The notes: a model not told the origin generated them from the sequence alone. A stretch of 64,000 nt of DNA from Tateyamaria sp. syn59 (GCF_007995245.1 NZ_VCBA01000001.1:186001-250000), one strand, 5' to 3'; positions 26,187 to 35,583 are shown, numbered from the stretch's first letter. Translations and numbers: made by a program.

Positions 26187-26302
26187 TCAAGTCTGGGCCG
26201 CGTTATAGGGAAGGGTTCGCCACTGGTCAGCGTTGCAATTTGCATATTTTTGGAACAATGAGGTTATGATCATTCGTCCTTTTAAGAATATGCGAGGAAA
26301 TC

Positions 26303-26758
26303 ATGCTTGATGATATGGATCGTCGCATTCTACGCCAGTGGCAGGCTGATCCTTCCTTGGCACCGGCGGAATTGGCCGAGCGGGCGCGGGTCAGCCCGGG
26401 GCAATTGGCGCGGCGTCAAGCCAGGCTGCGTGATGCTGGCTTGGTCAAGGGGGTGCAGGCGGTGATTGATTGGGCCGCACTTGGCTATGCGGTCGAGGTA
26501 TCGTTGCGGGTGACGCTAGACAAGACGCAGGCGCGGGCCTTTGACGAATTCATTCGGGCCGCGCGCGAGGTGCCGGAAGTCATCGAGATCCAGACCTTTC
26601 TTGGCCGGGTTGATGTACGCCTGTCGGTGATTGCGCGAGACATGGCGCATTATCAGCACCTCTATCGCTCGCGCATCCTCACCCTGCCGCATATCGCAGA
26701 TATTGAGGCGTTGATGCATGTGGCCCGGATCAAAAGCGATGAGGCGTTGCCGCTGTGA
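26303..26758 (+). CDS. Lrp/AsnC-family transcriptional regulator 1
   Basis: 151 aa. The N-terminal HTH reads LDDMDRRILRQWQADPSLA then AELAERARVSPGQLARRQARL; the C-terminal RAM domain includes VIEIQTFLGRVDVRLSVIARD. GAGGAAAT precedes the ATG. Four-base overlap with a second Lrp gene means the two are co-translated and might form hetero-oligomers. Divergence from ilvC suggests branched-chain amino-acid control, as for Lrp generally, but this is inference. Confidence 0.85.
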   Translation: MLDDMDRRILRQWQADPSLAPAELAERARVSPGQLARRQARLRDAGLVKGVQAVIDWAALGYAVEVSLRVTLDKTQARAFDEFIRAAREVPEVIEIQTFLGRVDVRLSVIARDMAHYQHLYRSRILTLPHIADIEALMHVARIKSDEALPL

Positions 26759-27213
26759 TCGATCTCGACAATACGGATTTTGCCATACTCCGCCTGCTGG
26801 CCGAGGATGCGGGGCAAGGGGCGGGGGCGATTGGCCGGGCGTGTGGCCTGTCGCAACCCGCCGCGTGGCGGCGCATCAAGCGGTTGCGCGAGGCAGGTGT
26901 CATCCGGGGGCAGCGATTGGCTTTGGATGCCGAGAAGTTGGGATTTGGCGTGACCGTCTTTCTGGGCGTGAAGCTGGCAACGAAAGGTCGCGTGAGCCTT
27001 GAGGACTTTGAGCGTGCCGTCGCCGCCATTCCCGAAGTGCAGACGGTGGAGCACGTGCTGGGCCTCTATGACTACCGTTTGCGTGTTGTCGCGCGCGACC
27101 TGCCGGATTTCGAGCGCGTCTTGCGCCGTCGCATCATGACGCTACCCGGAGCGGGCGAGGTAGAGGCCAATGTTTTGTTGAGTGAAGAGCGCCGTCCGGG
27201 GCCGATTGGCTGA
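26755..27213 (+). CDS. Lrp/AsnC-family transcriptional regulator 2
   Basis: 152 aa with a GTG start overlapping the preceding stop. HTH region LDNTDFAILRLLAEDAGQG and ACGLSQPAAWRRIKRLREAG; RAM domain VQTVEHVLGLYDYRLRVVARD. It is closer to the canonical Lrp recognition helix than its upstream partner, whose helix reads PGQLARRQARL. The tandem arrangement suggests divergence of DNA-binding roles. Confidence 0.87.
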   Translation: MIDLDNTDFAILRLLAEDAGQGAGAIGRACGLSQPAAWRRIKRLREAGVIRGQRLALDAEKLGFGVTVFLGVKLATKGRVSLEDFERAVAAIPEVQTVEHVLGLYDYRLRVVARDLPDFERVLRRRIMTLPGAGEVEANVLLSEERRPGPIG

Positions 27214-27330
27214 CAAGGTTTCCCATTGGCGACGGGCCATGCCGCACTGCCGCGAATGTATACCGTGATAGGCTTTGTTTGCCGCGGCGCGACCCGCTAT
27301 GTCGTGTCGAAAAGAGAAAAGGACACCACT

Positions 27331-28458
27331 ATGGCCGCTTTGCTTGATACCGTTGACCCTCAGGGGCTTGAGGAGTTTTCCGTCGTCTTCACCGACCGGT
27401 CGCTGAACCATATGAGTGCAGCATTTCAGGGCGTGATGAATGACATCTCTGCCATGTTGAAAGAGGTGTATGCCGCCGACGCCGTGGTCGTCGTGCCCGG
27501 TGGCGGTACGTTCGGGATGGAAGCCGTGGCGCGGCAGTTTGGGCGCGGCGCCGACGTGCTTGTCGTGCGCAACGGCTGGTTCTCCTATCGCTGGAGCCAG
27601 ATTTTCGAGACGGGCGGGCTGACAGCCAACACGACCGTATTGAAAGCGCGCCAGACCGGAAATGCGTCGCCGTCTCCTTTTGCGCCAGCACCCATCGATA
27701 CCGTGGTGGATGCGATCCGCGAGCAGAAGCCGGATGTCGTCTTTGCCCCGCATGTGGAGACGAGCGCGGGTGTGATCCTGCCGGACGGCTACATTGCCGC
27801 GATGGCGGCTGCTGCGCATGAGGTAGGTGCGCTGATGGTGCTGGATTGCATCGCGTCAGGTTGCGCCTGGGTCGATATGCGCGCCCTTGGCGTCGACGTG
27901 CTTATCTCGGCCCCGCAAAAGGGATGGAGCGCGTCGCCCTGTGCCGGACTTGTGATGCTATCGGACCGGGCTATGGCCCGGATGGAAGAGACGACATCCG
28001 ACAGCTTTGCCATCGATCTTAAGAAATGGCATCAGATCATGGCGGCCTATGAAGGTGGCGGGCATGCCTATCACGCGACGATGCCCACCGATGCGCTGCG
28101 GGATTTCCGTGACACGATGAAGGAGACGCAGGCGTATGGTTTTGGCAAGCTGAAGGATGCTCAGTGGGCGTTGGGCGGTGCCGTGCGTACGATGTTGGCC
28201 GAAAAGGGCGTGACGTCAGTAGCGGCGGATGGTTTTGGCGCCCCCGGCGTTGTTGTCAGCTATACGGCCGATCCCGATATACAGACTGGCAAGCGGTTCG
28301 CAGCAGAGGGCATGCAAATTGCGGCCGGGGTGCCCCTGCAATGTGATGAGCCTACCGATTTCAGGACCTTCCGGCTGGGACTGTTTGGCCTCGACAAGCT
28401 CTATGATGTCGACGGCACCGTTGCGCGGCTGAAGCGGGTTGTTGACCAGGTGTTGTAA
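27331..28458 (+). CDS. Class V PLP aminotransferase (alanine-glyoxylate / serine-pyruvate type)
   Basis: 375 aa starting at MAALLDTVDP after an AGAGAAAAGGA purine stretch; the longer frame is unlikely. PLP-fold landmarks: VVPGGGTFGMEAVARQF (phosphate loop), APHVETSAGVILP, LDCIASGC and the Schiff-base lysine in SAPQKGWSASP (Lys197), the class V pattern seen in serine-glyoxylate and alanine-glyoxylate aminotransferases. It lacks the usual GPG start motif, having FTDRSLNHMS instead. Substrate pair is inferred only. Confidence 0.83.
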   Translation: MAALLDTVDPQGLEEFSVVFTDRSLNHMSAAFQGVMNDISAMLKEVYAADAVVVVPGGGTFGMEAVARQFGRGADVLVVRNGWFSYRWSQIFETGGLTANTTVLKARQTGNASPSPFAPAPIDTVVDAIREQKPDVVFAPHVETSAGVILPDGYIAAMAAAAHEVGALMVLDCIASGCAWVDMRALGVDVLISAPQKGWSASPCAGLVMLSDRAMARMEETTSDSFAIDLKKWHQIMAAYEGGGHAYHATMPTDALRDFRDTMKETQAYGFGKLKDAQWALGGAVRTMLAEKGVTSVAADGFGAPGVVVSYTADPDIQTGKRFAAEGMQIAAGVPLQCDEPTDFRTFRLGLFGLDKLYDVDGTVARLKRVVDQVL

Positions 28459-28467
28459 GGTGCTCGT

Positions 28468-28490
28468 AAGGCGGAGGTGTCCTCTGCCTT
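28468..28490. terminator. Bidirectional hairpin between aminotransferase and UbiH-type gene
   Basis: AAGGCGGAGG / CCTCTGCCTT with a TGT loop, between convergent stops at 28458 and 28489. It has a G-T pair and no long U-run. Confidence 0.55.
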
Positions 28491-29694
28491 AGCCCGCTGC
28501 CTGAACGCCGAGGCCCAGTTTCATAAGGGTTTTACGCACGGGCGCGACCTCGTGCAGTGCTTTCAGCCCCATGGCGCGCGCGTCGCGCATCATGGGCGAC
28601 GTTGCCTGGCTCGTGCGGTTCAGCAGATCAATACCAGTCACCCGCATCCGGATGTCGCGATAGCGGGCGGCGTGATACGCGCCCAGCATCTTCGCATCGC
28701 CCATCGTGTCGGGCGATGCAACGGCCAGATCCAGCAGGGTGGACGTGTCGGCCAGCGACATGTTCAGTCCCTGTGCACCGATCGGGGGCACCACATGTGC
28801 CGCCTCTGCAATCAGGGCCAGCCGGGTGCCATTCAGACGCTCCGCGATTTGGCTGATGATGGGCCAGATAGACCGGCGCGATGCAAGCTTGAGTGGGCCG
28901 AGGATGTGGCAACTGCGCTCGGTCATCTCAGCCTCGAACACCTCTGTCTCAAGCGCCATCCGCGCCACGGATTTTGGCCCCTCATCCATCCAGACAACGG
29001 CAGAGCAGGGCATGCCATCCCGGTCGGGCAGCGGCACAAGCGTGAACGGGCCGCCGCTGCGGTGCACCTCGGTCGAGACGTTGTCGTGCGGGATCGGGTG
29101 CGTGACGGCGAAGGCAAGTGCCTTTTGACCGTAGCGCCGTGTGGTGACGCCGATCCCGGCCGCCTGCCGCATGGGCGAATTGCGCCCGTCGGCCGCAATG
29201 ACGAGGCGGGCCTTCACGGATGTGCCATCGCTCAGCCCGACGCGCGCCTCTGCCGTGCGGCCCAGAAATCGTGTGGTGCCGGTGCCGGGGCGAAAGTCCA
29301 CGGTGTCAAGCGCGTTCAACCGTGCCATCAATTCACGCCGCAGGCGCCAGTTCGGGAAATTCCAGCCGAAGGGCAGGTCGGATACGTCCGATGCCCGAAA
29401 TGCTTTGACCTCGCGCACGGCACCGGTTTCGGTCGCGGCATCCGCAATCTGCATCACATCGAGGGCGGCGGCATGGGGTGCAAGTGCATCCCATACGCCG
29501 GCCCGGTCCAACAGCCCCCGTGCGGGTTGCAGCATCGCCGTCGTGCGCATGTCGGCGCCGTCCGCATCGCTATCAGTGATGGGCGGTGTTGGATCGACGC
29601 ACATCACGTCGAAACCGGCTGTGCCAAAGGCTGCAGCCGCCGTCAGCCCGGCAATGCCGCCGCCGGAAATCAGAATGTCACATGTCTGGGTCAT
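28489..29694 (-). CDS. UbiH/UbiF-family FAD-dependent ring hydroxylase
   Basis: 401 aa. FAD-binding Rossmann motif ISGGGIAGLTAAAAFG at the N-terminus, the ARLVIAADGRNSPMRQ motif in the middle, and LIAEAAHVVPPIGAQGLNMSL, the second FAD motif, near residue 300. Family members hydroxylate the ubiquinone benzene ring at C4, C5 or C6 in aerobic Q biosynthesis. Which carbon cannot be assigned from sequence, as alphaproteobacteria use UbiL/UbiM-type enzymes of mixed specificity. The catalytic landmarks are present and the length is normal. Confidence 0.88.
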   Translation of the reverse strand: MTQTCDILISGGGIAGLTAAAAFGTAGFDVMCVDPTPPITDSDADGADMRTTAMLQPARGLLDRAGVWDALAPHAAALDVMQIADAATETGAVREVKAFRASDVSDLPFGWNFPNWRLRRELMARLNALDTVDFRPGTGTTRFLGRTAEARVGLSDGTSVKARLVIAADGRNSPMRQAAGIGVTTRRYGQKALAFAVTHPIPHDNVSTEVHRSGGPFTLVPLPDRDGMPCSAVVWMDEGPKSVARMALETEVFEAEMTERSCHILGPLKLASRRSIWPIISQIAERLNGTRLALIAEAAHVVPPIGAQGLNMSLADTSTLLDLAVASPDTMGDAKMLGAYHAARYRDIRMRVTGIDLLNRTSQATSPMMRDARAMGLKALHEVAPVRKTLMKLGLGVQAAG

Positions 29695-29754
29695 GTCGCG
29701 CCTCCAGAGCCAAACTTATGCTGCCATGTCGCGCGGCCAAGGCGGCATCCTGTC

Positions 29755-30438
29755 CTACCCTGTCAGCCGCGCGAGGAAGTCGCCAAGGTCATCGGTATGG
29801 TGATGGATGTGGTCACCGTCCGCGCGCGCGGGCGCCACATGGACGGTGCGCATGCCCATGTCGTGCGGCACGGCGAGGTTGCGGGGCTCATCTTCGAACA
29901 TCGCCGCTTCTTCCGGTGCCAGCCCGTCGCGGTCAAAGACACGGACAAATGCAGCGCGCTGAGGCTTGGGTTGGAAATCTGCATGCTCCACGCCGTAGGT
30001 CGCATCGAAAAGGCCGCTCAGCCCGCGCGCCTCAATCACCCGTTGGGCATAGGGTGCAGAGCCGTTGGTGTAGACGATCTTGCGCCCCGGGAGATCGCGA
30101 ATCCGGGCGGCGAGGTTGGTGTCGGGCGTCAGCTGATCGAATGAGATGTCATGCACGTCATCGAGGAACGGGAGCGGGTCGAGGTCATGTTCGCGCATCA
30201 GCCCGGCGAGCGTCGTGCCATGGGTGTGCCAGTAGTGGACGCGCAGACGGTCGGCCTCGGCTCGTGTCACGTTCAGGGCGTCCATGACATAGGCTCGCAT
30301 TCTCTCCTCTATCTGGTCGAACAGACGCACGGACGGCGGGTAGAGGGTATTGTCGAGGTCAAAGACCCAGGTGCGGACATGTGTGAAATCGGCGGCTGGC
30401 ATGGGTTCGGGCATAGGCCGTGGCGCCTGCATCTGCAA
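29755..30438 (-). CDS. HAD-superfamily pyrimidine 5'-nucleotidase (SDT1-like)
   Basis: 227 aa. HAD motif I is FDLDNTLYPP (two catalytic Asp), motif II IVYTNGS, motif III lysine in FQPKPQR and motif IV MFEDEPRNL. The C1 cap (SVRLFDQIEERMRAYV, then LRVHYWHTHGTTL) matches the SDT1/pyrimidine 5'-nucleotidase subgroup, which removes phosphate from UMP/CMP-type nucleotides. The start is uncertain: several Met codons occur in the Pro-rich leader before ADFTHVRTW. Confidence 0.85.
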   Translation of the reverse strand: MQMQAPRPMPEPMPAADFTHVRTWVFDLDNTLYPPSVRLFDQIEERMRAYVMDALNVTRAEADRLRVHYWHTHGTTLAGLMREHDLDPLPFLDDVHDISFDQLTPDTNLAARIRDLPGRKIVYTNGSAPYAQRVIEARGLSGLFDATYGVEHADFQPKPQRAAFVRVFDRDGLAPEEAAMFEDEPRNLAVPHDMGMRTVHVAPARADGDHIHHHTDDLGDFLARLTG

Positions 30439-30507
30439 GCCGTTGGGGTTGCGCCGGGCGGGGTGCCCGCACTACGGTATTGAAAAACAACGACTTGCGA
30501 AGATGCC

Positions 30508-31161
30508 ATGCCTGCCCCACGCCCCAACAATACCGATGCATATTCCATGATCCTCGAGGCTATCGACATCGGCACCTATCGCCCCGGTGACCGGCTGGTG
30601 GAGAGCGAGTTGGCCGAACGCTTCGGCGTGTCCCGCACGCCGGTGCGCGAGGCGTTGCAGCGCCTGGAAACGCAATCGCTGTTGTCGCGTGACGGGCGCA
30701 GTCTGATCGTGGCGTCGCTGGATCACAACCAGATGTCCGAGCTTTATGTCGTGCGCCGCGAACTGGAAGGGCTCGCCGCGTCGCTTGCTGCGCAGCACGC
30801 GACGGCAGAAGAGGTCCGTATCCTGCGCGAGATGGTCGAGGCCGACAACGCACTGGTCAACGACCCGCCTGCGCTGGCGCGCGCCAATCGGCGGTTTCAC
30901 ACGCAGATCCACCTCGCCTCTCACAACCGCTATCTGGTGCAACAATTGGACCTGGTGCACCGGACGATGGCGCTGATGGCGACGACGTCGCTGGCTGCTG
31001 ACGGACGGACCCGTATTGCACAAGAAGAGCATGACCGGATTGTCCGGGCCATTGAGGCCAAGGATGAAGCGGCAGCGGGCAAAGCGTTGCGAGACCATAT
31101 CTCGGTGGCCTTCATGACGCGGCTGAAACAGGATGCCGAAACGCGGCGAGACGAGGCCTAG
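30508..31161 (+). CDS. GntR-family (FadR C-terminal) transcriptional regulator
   Basis: 217 aa. The winged helix at the N-terminus reads IGTYRPGDRLVESELAERFG then SRTPVREALQRLETQSLL, the GntR hallmark. The C-terminal FCD helical domain carries His/Asp positions (NRRFHTQIHLASHN and IRALEAKDEAA-like segment near residue 175) that usually bind metal and a carboxylate ligand. Target and ligand are unknown. It ends overlapping the convergent glycosyltransferase gene by four bases and lies divergent from the nucleotidase. Confidence 0.88.
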   Translation: MPAPRPNNTDAYSMILEAIDIGTYRPGDRLVESELAERFGVSRTPVREALQRLETQSLLSRDGRSLIVASLDHNQMSELYVVRRELEGLAASLAAQHATAEEVRILREMVEADNALVNDPPALARANRRFHTQIHLASHNRYLVQQLDLVHRTMALMATTSLAADGRTRIAQEEHDRIVRAIEAKDEAAAGKALRDHISVAFMTRLKQDAETRRDEA

Positions 31162-33068
31162 GGCATCTTTCCATCTTCGGACCCCAGGGGCCGCACAATG
31201 TCGCCCGTGGCCGTGCCGTGTTGGGTCTTGTCCCAGTAAAACGGTGCGCAAACCATCTCGTACAGGGCCTTGTAGCTGGCAACGGCGGCCAGCGGAAAGT
31301 AGAATGGCAGCGTCAGAACCCAAGGCACAAGGTGCCGGTGGTTCCGATCTGAGACGGCCATGATGCCTATGGTCAGGTTCAATATCTCAGCGAAAATAAA
31401 GAAAATGGTGATGGGCAAGATCACCGCCTGACCGAGTGTCGCGACCACCGGGTGCGGCAACCCGGCGGCTGGCAGCCAAAAGCTCCACAAGATGGGCAGG
31501 GCTGCAAATTGCGAGACGGTGGCGAAGAACATCGCCTGCACGCCACAGAACCGTTTGAACCCCAGATCGCGTAGCAGGTCGCCAGGCTTGCGCATGTGCA
31601 CGCAATAGGTGATCAGGTACCCCTTCAGCCAGCGCGAGCGCTGCTTGATCCAGGGCCAGGCCCGGCAATTGGCCTCTTCGTAGGTGACTGTGCGGATCAG
31701 TTGGGTGCGGTACCCACGCCGGGCAAGACGGAGGCCAAGATCGGCATCCTCGGTCACGTTGTGGGCGTCCCATCCCCCTAACTCCTCAAGGATGTCACGG
31801 CGAAAGAACAGGGTCGTGCCGCCCAGCGGCAGCACCATGCCAAGCTGCTCTACTCCCGGCAGGACAAGGCGCCACCAGCTCGCATATTCGATGGTGAAAC
31901 AGCGCGCCATCCAGTTGTGCCGCGCGTTATAATAGTCGAGCATTCCCTGCAGACACACCACATCCGGTGGCGCTCCTGCAAATTTCGCGACGATCTTTTC
32001 GATCTGGTCCGGCTCTGGCGCGTCTTCAGCATCCCAGACGCCGATGATGTCGCCCTTGCAGAAGTCGAGCGCATAGTTCAAAGCGCGCGGCTTGGTGGTA
32101 ATGGTGCCGTCATCCGGCACTTCGATCACCCGCATCCACTGGGGCAATTGCGTGCGGGCCAGTGTGGCGCGGGTCACATTGTCCTTGGCTTCGAGGACCA
32201 GCACGACATCCAGCAGAGCCTTTGGGTAGGTCAGCCGGGACAGGCGTTTGATCAGCGCGTCGGCAATGCGCTCCTCCTTGAAGAGCGGCACCAGTACAGA
32301 GACGCGCGGCAACCGTTCGGGCAGCTGCGGTGGCATCGGCTCGGTCTGTGCCGGGATGTGGTGGGTCAATCGCGCGACCAAGGCGGCCAGTTTCAGCGCT
32401 GTTGTCATCATGAGTGTCAGAACGGCCCAGCCGATGGCCAGTGTCGCGACCCAGGCAGGGTACAGGACGCTGACCAACAGCACCGCTATGAGGATGCAGA
32501 TCGCCAGACCGCGCGCATGTCTGCGCGGCGTCCAGTTTCGGCAGCTTAGCGCCTCGGGCACCTTATACGCGGCGTTGTGCGCCAGTGCGGCCCCGTAAAT
32601 CGCGGTGATCTGGTCATGGATCTGGTCGATCGGCGCAAGCACGGGCAGCACGGCCCATGCAGGTTGATCGAGGGCGCGCGCCAGATCGGGCAAGCGGTCC
32701 GGACGTGTCGTGGCCACAAGCAGCGTGTTGCCGATCCACCGCCACGGGACCACGCCGAAACTTTGGCACAGATGCACCGGAACGGCCTGCGCCATCAGCG
32801 GGTTTGGCGGATCAACGGTCAGATCCACGCGGTCAGCATCGTGTTGAACCGCCAGCGCGTTCAGCACGTCGTCCGGGGCAACATGGCCATCTGCCACCAG
32901 GATCTCGCCCAGCGGCGCGTCGAGCCTGTGCTGTTTGCTGAGCGCATCAAGCAGCGTTGTCTGATTGATCAGCCCCGCGTTCACCAACTGCCGCCCCACA
33001 GGGACTGCGGGACGTGGCCGCCGCGCGACAGGCTGCGGCGATGACAAACGTAAGAGCGGATCACTCAT
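31158..33068 (-). CDS. Processive GT2 glycosyltransferase with N-terminal MshEN-like domain
   Basis: 636 aa. Residues about 20-160 hold tandem GRQLVNAGLI..LLDALSKQ and LGEILVADGHV..DVLNALAVQ motifs, the MshEN (type II secretion ATPase N-domain) pattern known to bind c-di-GMP. TM helices follow at about 185-225. The GT-A core has VSVLVPLFKEE, DxD in VWDAEDAPEPDQ, TEDADLGLRL and QRSRWLKGY (QxxRW), all BcsA-like. Three or more TM helices end the protein. It resembles NfrB in having GT2 and MshEN parts but with the MshEN part at the N-terminus. Probable role: membrane polysaccharide synthesis switched by c-di-GMP. Confidence 0.85.
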   Translation of the reverse strand: MSDPLLRLSSPQPVARRPRPAVPVGRQLVNAGLINQTTLLDALSKQHRLDAPLGEILVADGHVAPDDVLNALAVQHDADRVDLTVDPPNPLMAQAVPVHLCQSFGVVPWRWIGNTLLVATTRPDRLPDLARALDQPAWAVLPVLAPIDQIHDQITAIYGAALAHNAAYKVPEALSCRNWTPRRHARGLAICILIAVLLVSVLYPAWVATLAIGWAVLTLMMTTALKLAALVARLTHHIPAQTEPMPPQLPERLPRVSVLVPLFKEERIADALIKRLSRLTYPKALLDVVLVLEAKDNVTRATLARTQLPQWMRVIEVPDDGTITTKPRALNYALDFCKGDIIGVWDAEDAPEPDQIEKIVAKFAGAPPDVVCLQGMLDYYNARHNWMARCFTIEYASWWRLVLPGVEQLGMVLPLGGTTLFFRRDILEELGGWDAHNVTEDADLGLRLARRGYRTQLIRTVTYEEANCRAWPWIKQRSRWLKGYLITYCVHMRKPGDLLRDLGFKRFCGVQAMFFATVSQFAALPILWSFWLPAAGLPHPVVATLGQAVILPITIFFIFAEILNLTIGIMAVSDRNHRHLVPWVLTLPFYFPLAAVASYKALYEMVCAPFYWDKTQHGTATGDIVRPLGSEDGKMP

Positions 33069-33151
33069 GAACGGGTCCTGAAATCAGGGCCCTTCACCCA
33101 TGGCAATCCATGGTTAACAAGCGGTTAAAGTTGTGCTTTTACCGCGAGTAT

Positions 33152-34300
33152 TCAACCTGTTCGGGAGGCCATCGCCTCTGCGAAGCGCTCAAACAGGTAA
33201 TAGCTGTCCTGAGGGCCGGGGCTGGCCTCGGGGTGGTACTGGACGGAATAGACCGGTTTGCCCTCGACCCGGATGCCGCAATTCGAGCCGTCAAAGAGGG
33301 AAGTGTGCGTCTCAATCACACCGTCAGGCAGGGTTTGTGCATCCACGGCAAAGCCATGGTTCATCGACGTGATTTCGACCTTCCCGGTCTCCAGATCCTT
33401 GACCGGATGGTTGGCGCCGTGGTGGCCGTGGTTCATCTTGACCGTTCTGGCGCCAAGGGCGAGGGCCAGCATCTGGTGACCCAGACAGATGCCGAAAACG
33501 GGTAGGTCTTTTTCCAGCACGTCGCGGATCATCGGAACCGCATATTCACCGGTCGCGGCTGGGTCGCCGGGGCCATTTGACAGGAACACCCCGTCCGGGT
33601 CGTGGGCCATCACCTCGTCCGCCGTCGCGGTGGCGGGCAGGACGGTGACATCGCAACCGGCCGAGGCGAGGCAGCGCAAGATGTTACGCTTGGCGCCGTA
33701 GTCCACGGCGACCACTTTGAACTTTGGGTCCGTCTGTGGCGTGTAGCCCTCTGGCCAGGCCCAGCGTTTTTCGTTCCAACGATAGGACTGGGCGCAGGTG
33801 ACGTCCTTGGCGAGGTCCATGCCTTCCAGCCCGGCGAAATCGCGGGCCGCCGCGACGAGCGCTTCGATGTCAAACGTGCCGTCTGGGTTGTGCGCGAGGG
33901 CTACGTGCGGTGCGCCCGCCTGGCGAATGGCGCGGGTCAGGCGGCGCGTGTCGACCCCACCGATCGCGATGCGCCCCCGTGCCGCGAGCCAGCTGGACAG
34001 GTCTTGTGCGGCGCGCCAGTTCGACGGGTCGGTCGGCATCCACTTGACAACCATGCCCGAAGCGACCGGATCGCCGGTTTCGTCATCTTCAGGGTTCACG
34101 CCGACATTGCCGATATGAGGGAAGGTGAAGGTCACGACCTGACCGGCGTAGGAGGGATCGGTCATGATCTCCTGGTAACCGGTCATGGCGGTGTTGAAAC
34201 ACAGTTCAGCCTCGGTCTGTCCTGTGGCGCCAAACCCTTGACCGTAAAAGAGAGTTCCGTCGGCGAGGGCGAGGCAAGCGGTCGGTTCGGCAGGCGTCAT
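33152..34300 (-). CDS. carA: Carbamoyl-phosphate synthase small (glutaminase) subunit
   Basis: 382 aa starting at MTPAEPTACL with AGGAAA upstream. It hydrolyses glutamine and channels ammonia to CarB for arginine and pyrimidine synthesis. N-domain: FNTAMTGYQEIMTDPSYAGQ. Class I amidotransferase domain: VFLSNGPGDPAAT, nucleophile Cys in VFGICLGHQMLALALG, and the His/Glu pair in YSVQYHPEASPGP. carB is not in the window. It is divergent from yqeY, as often seen in alphaproteobacteria. Confidence 0.96.
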   Translation of the reverse strand: MTPAEPTACLALADGTLFYGQGFGATGQTEAELCFNTAMTGYQEIMTDPSYAGQVVTFTFPHIGNVGVNPEDDETGDPVASGMVVKWMPTDPSNWRAAQDLSSWLAARGRIAIGGVDTRRLTRAIRQAGAPHVALAHNPDGTFDIEALVAAARDFAGLEGMDLAKDVTCAQSYRWNEKRWAWPEGYTPQTDPKFKVVAVDYGAKRNILRCLASAGCDVTVLPATATADEVMAHDPDGVFLSNGPGDPAATGEYAVPMIRDVLEKDLPVFGICLGHQMLALALGARTVKMNHGHHGANHPVKDLETGKVEITSMNHGFAVDAQTLPDGVIETHTSLFDGSNCGIRVEGKPVYSVQYHPEASPGPQDSYYLFERFAEAMASRTG

Positions 34301-34505
34301 GGCAGGGTTTCCTGGTGCAGGCAAAAGCGGATGGGTGCAGGCAAATTGCGCGGAAACTAGTGTGGGCGTGAGCGTTGGTCAAGTCTGTTCATCAATTTAC
34401 TTTGTGCAGTGAAAACAAGTGTTTAGGTGATTACCATGCACTTGCCACAACCGTGCGTATGACCTAGTTTGGTCATTCAACACGTGCCATGGGGATGGAC
34501 ATCAA

Positions 34506-34973
34506 ATGGATTTGCGCACCAAGATTTCGGCCGCGCTCAAGCAGGCCATGAAAGACAAGGATGCAGACCGACTATCCACGCTGCGCCTGATCAATGCCGC
34601 CATCAAGGACAAGGATATCGACGCCCGTGCTGCCGGTCAGGACGACGGCGTGGGCGAGGGCGAACTTCTTACGATCCTTGGGAAAATGGTCAAGCAGCGT
34701 AAAGAAAGCGCCAAGACCTATGAGGAGGGCGGGCGGCTGGACCTGGCCGAACGCGAGATGGCCGAGACTGAGGTCATCGAGGAGTTCCTGCCGCAGAAAC
34801 TGGACGATGCAGCCTCCGCCAAGGCAGTCGATGATGCTATTGCCGAAGTGGGTGCCGACAGCATCCGTGACATGGGCAAGGTGATGGGTGTTCTGAAGTC
34901 CAAATATACCGGTCAGATGGATTTCGGCGCGGTGGGGCCGATGGTCAAGGATAGGCTATGCGCAGCGTCCTGA
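34506..34973 (+). CDS. yqeY: GatB/YqeY-domain protein
   Basis: 155 aa, full YqeY length: MDLRTKISAALKQAMKDKD, RLSTLRLINAAIKDKDID, GMVKQRKES-like helix (LGKMVKQRKESAKTYEEGGR), EEFLPQKLD and DMGKVMGVLKSKYTGQMD. The fold matches the tRNA-binding tail of GatB, and a role in tRNA or amidotransferase handling is assumed; no catalytic residues are known. Expressed away from carA across a 205-bp AT-richer spacer. Confidence 0.9.
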   Translation: MDLRTKISAALKQAMKDKDADRLSTLRLINAAIKDKDIDARAAGQDDGVGEGELLTILGKMVKQRKESAKTYEEGGRLDLAEREMAETEVIEEFLPQKLDDAASAKAVDDAIAEVGADSIRDMGKVMGVLKSKYTGQMDFGAVGPMVKDRLCAAS

Positions 34974-35091
34974 GTTGGGGGCGCTCGGCCTTGATACTGG
35001 CGGTGGATGTATGAGGTAGCGCCGGGCTAACTGCTGCGTTTGAAAGGTAGCACCCCATGCTTAATGGGTGGGCCAGTCGCCTTTGCACCGT

Positions 35092-35583
35092 TCATTCCGA
35101 TGTGCGCCGAAACGCGCGCTGCAGCTCATCGTAGAGCGCTATGCGCTCCTCTTCGCTCAGGAACGCGCCAATCTCGACCTCGCGGCCCTTGCCTTTGAGC
35201 GTGACGTAATGCGGCACTGGGCCCTGGTCGTCGTATTTTGTCACCTGCGTCCAGTAGCGGTTGCAGTCCCATTCCTGCACCTGCCCGTTGGCTTCGGTCC
35301 GAGTGAGGTGCGTTGCGTCGGCGTCCAGCGTCAGCACCTCGATGATCTGGCGCGCGCGGCGGTTGCGGCGAAGCGCGAAATACATCGCCCACACAGCCCC
35401 AAGCACGAAGGGCAGAAGACCCCACAGGACAACAGAGCCCAGAAGCGGCAGGGCGGGAATCAGGATCAGGGTAAAGGTCGCCAGCACGAAAGCTGCCATG
35501 CCGTGTTGCGGCAGGGAGTTGTGCGGCCAGAGGTGCAGTTCCTGCACCTGTGCGTCGGGCGGTGAAGTCCAGCGATAGGGCAT
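35092..35583 (-). CDS. DUF2244-domain membrane protein
   Basis: 163 aa. Two TM helices at about 28-70 (GMAAFVLATFTLILIPALPL, GLLPFVLGAVWAMYFALRR), followed by a cytosolic domain with NRRARQIIEVLTLDAD, EWDCNRYWTQV and KGREVEIGAFLSEEER. DUF2244 genes sit near cytochrome oxidase genes in many alphaproteobacteria, and ctaD lies 1.4 kb away on the same strand. Role unknown; an oxidase-assembly link is inferred from context. Confidence 0.78.
   Translation of the reverse strand: MPYRWTSPPDAQVQELHLWPHNSLPQHGMAAFVLATFTLILIPALPLLGSVVLWGLLPFVLGAVWAMYFALRRNRRARQIIEVLTLDADATHLTRTEANGQVQEWDCNRYWTQVTKYDDQGPVPHYVTLKGKGREVEIGAFLSEEERIALYDELQRAFRRTSE

Noticed and set aside
26262-26280. ATTC-N10-GAAT between ilvC and the Lrp genes as a further SoxR site
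   Set aside because: Spacing is ten instead of eight and the genes have no sulfur role, so it is more likely part of an AT-rich Lrp-type region.
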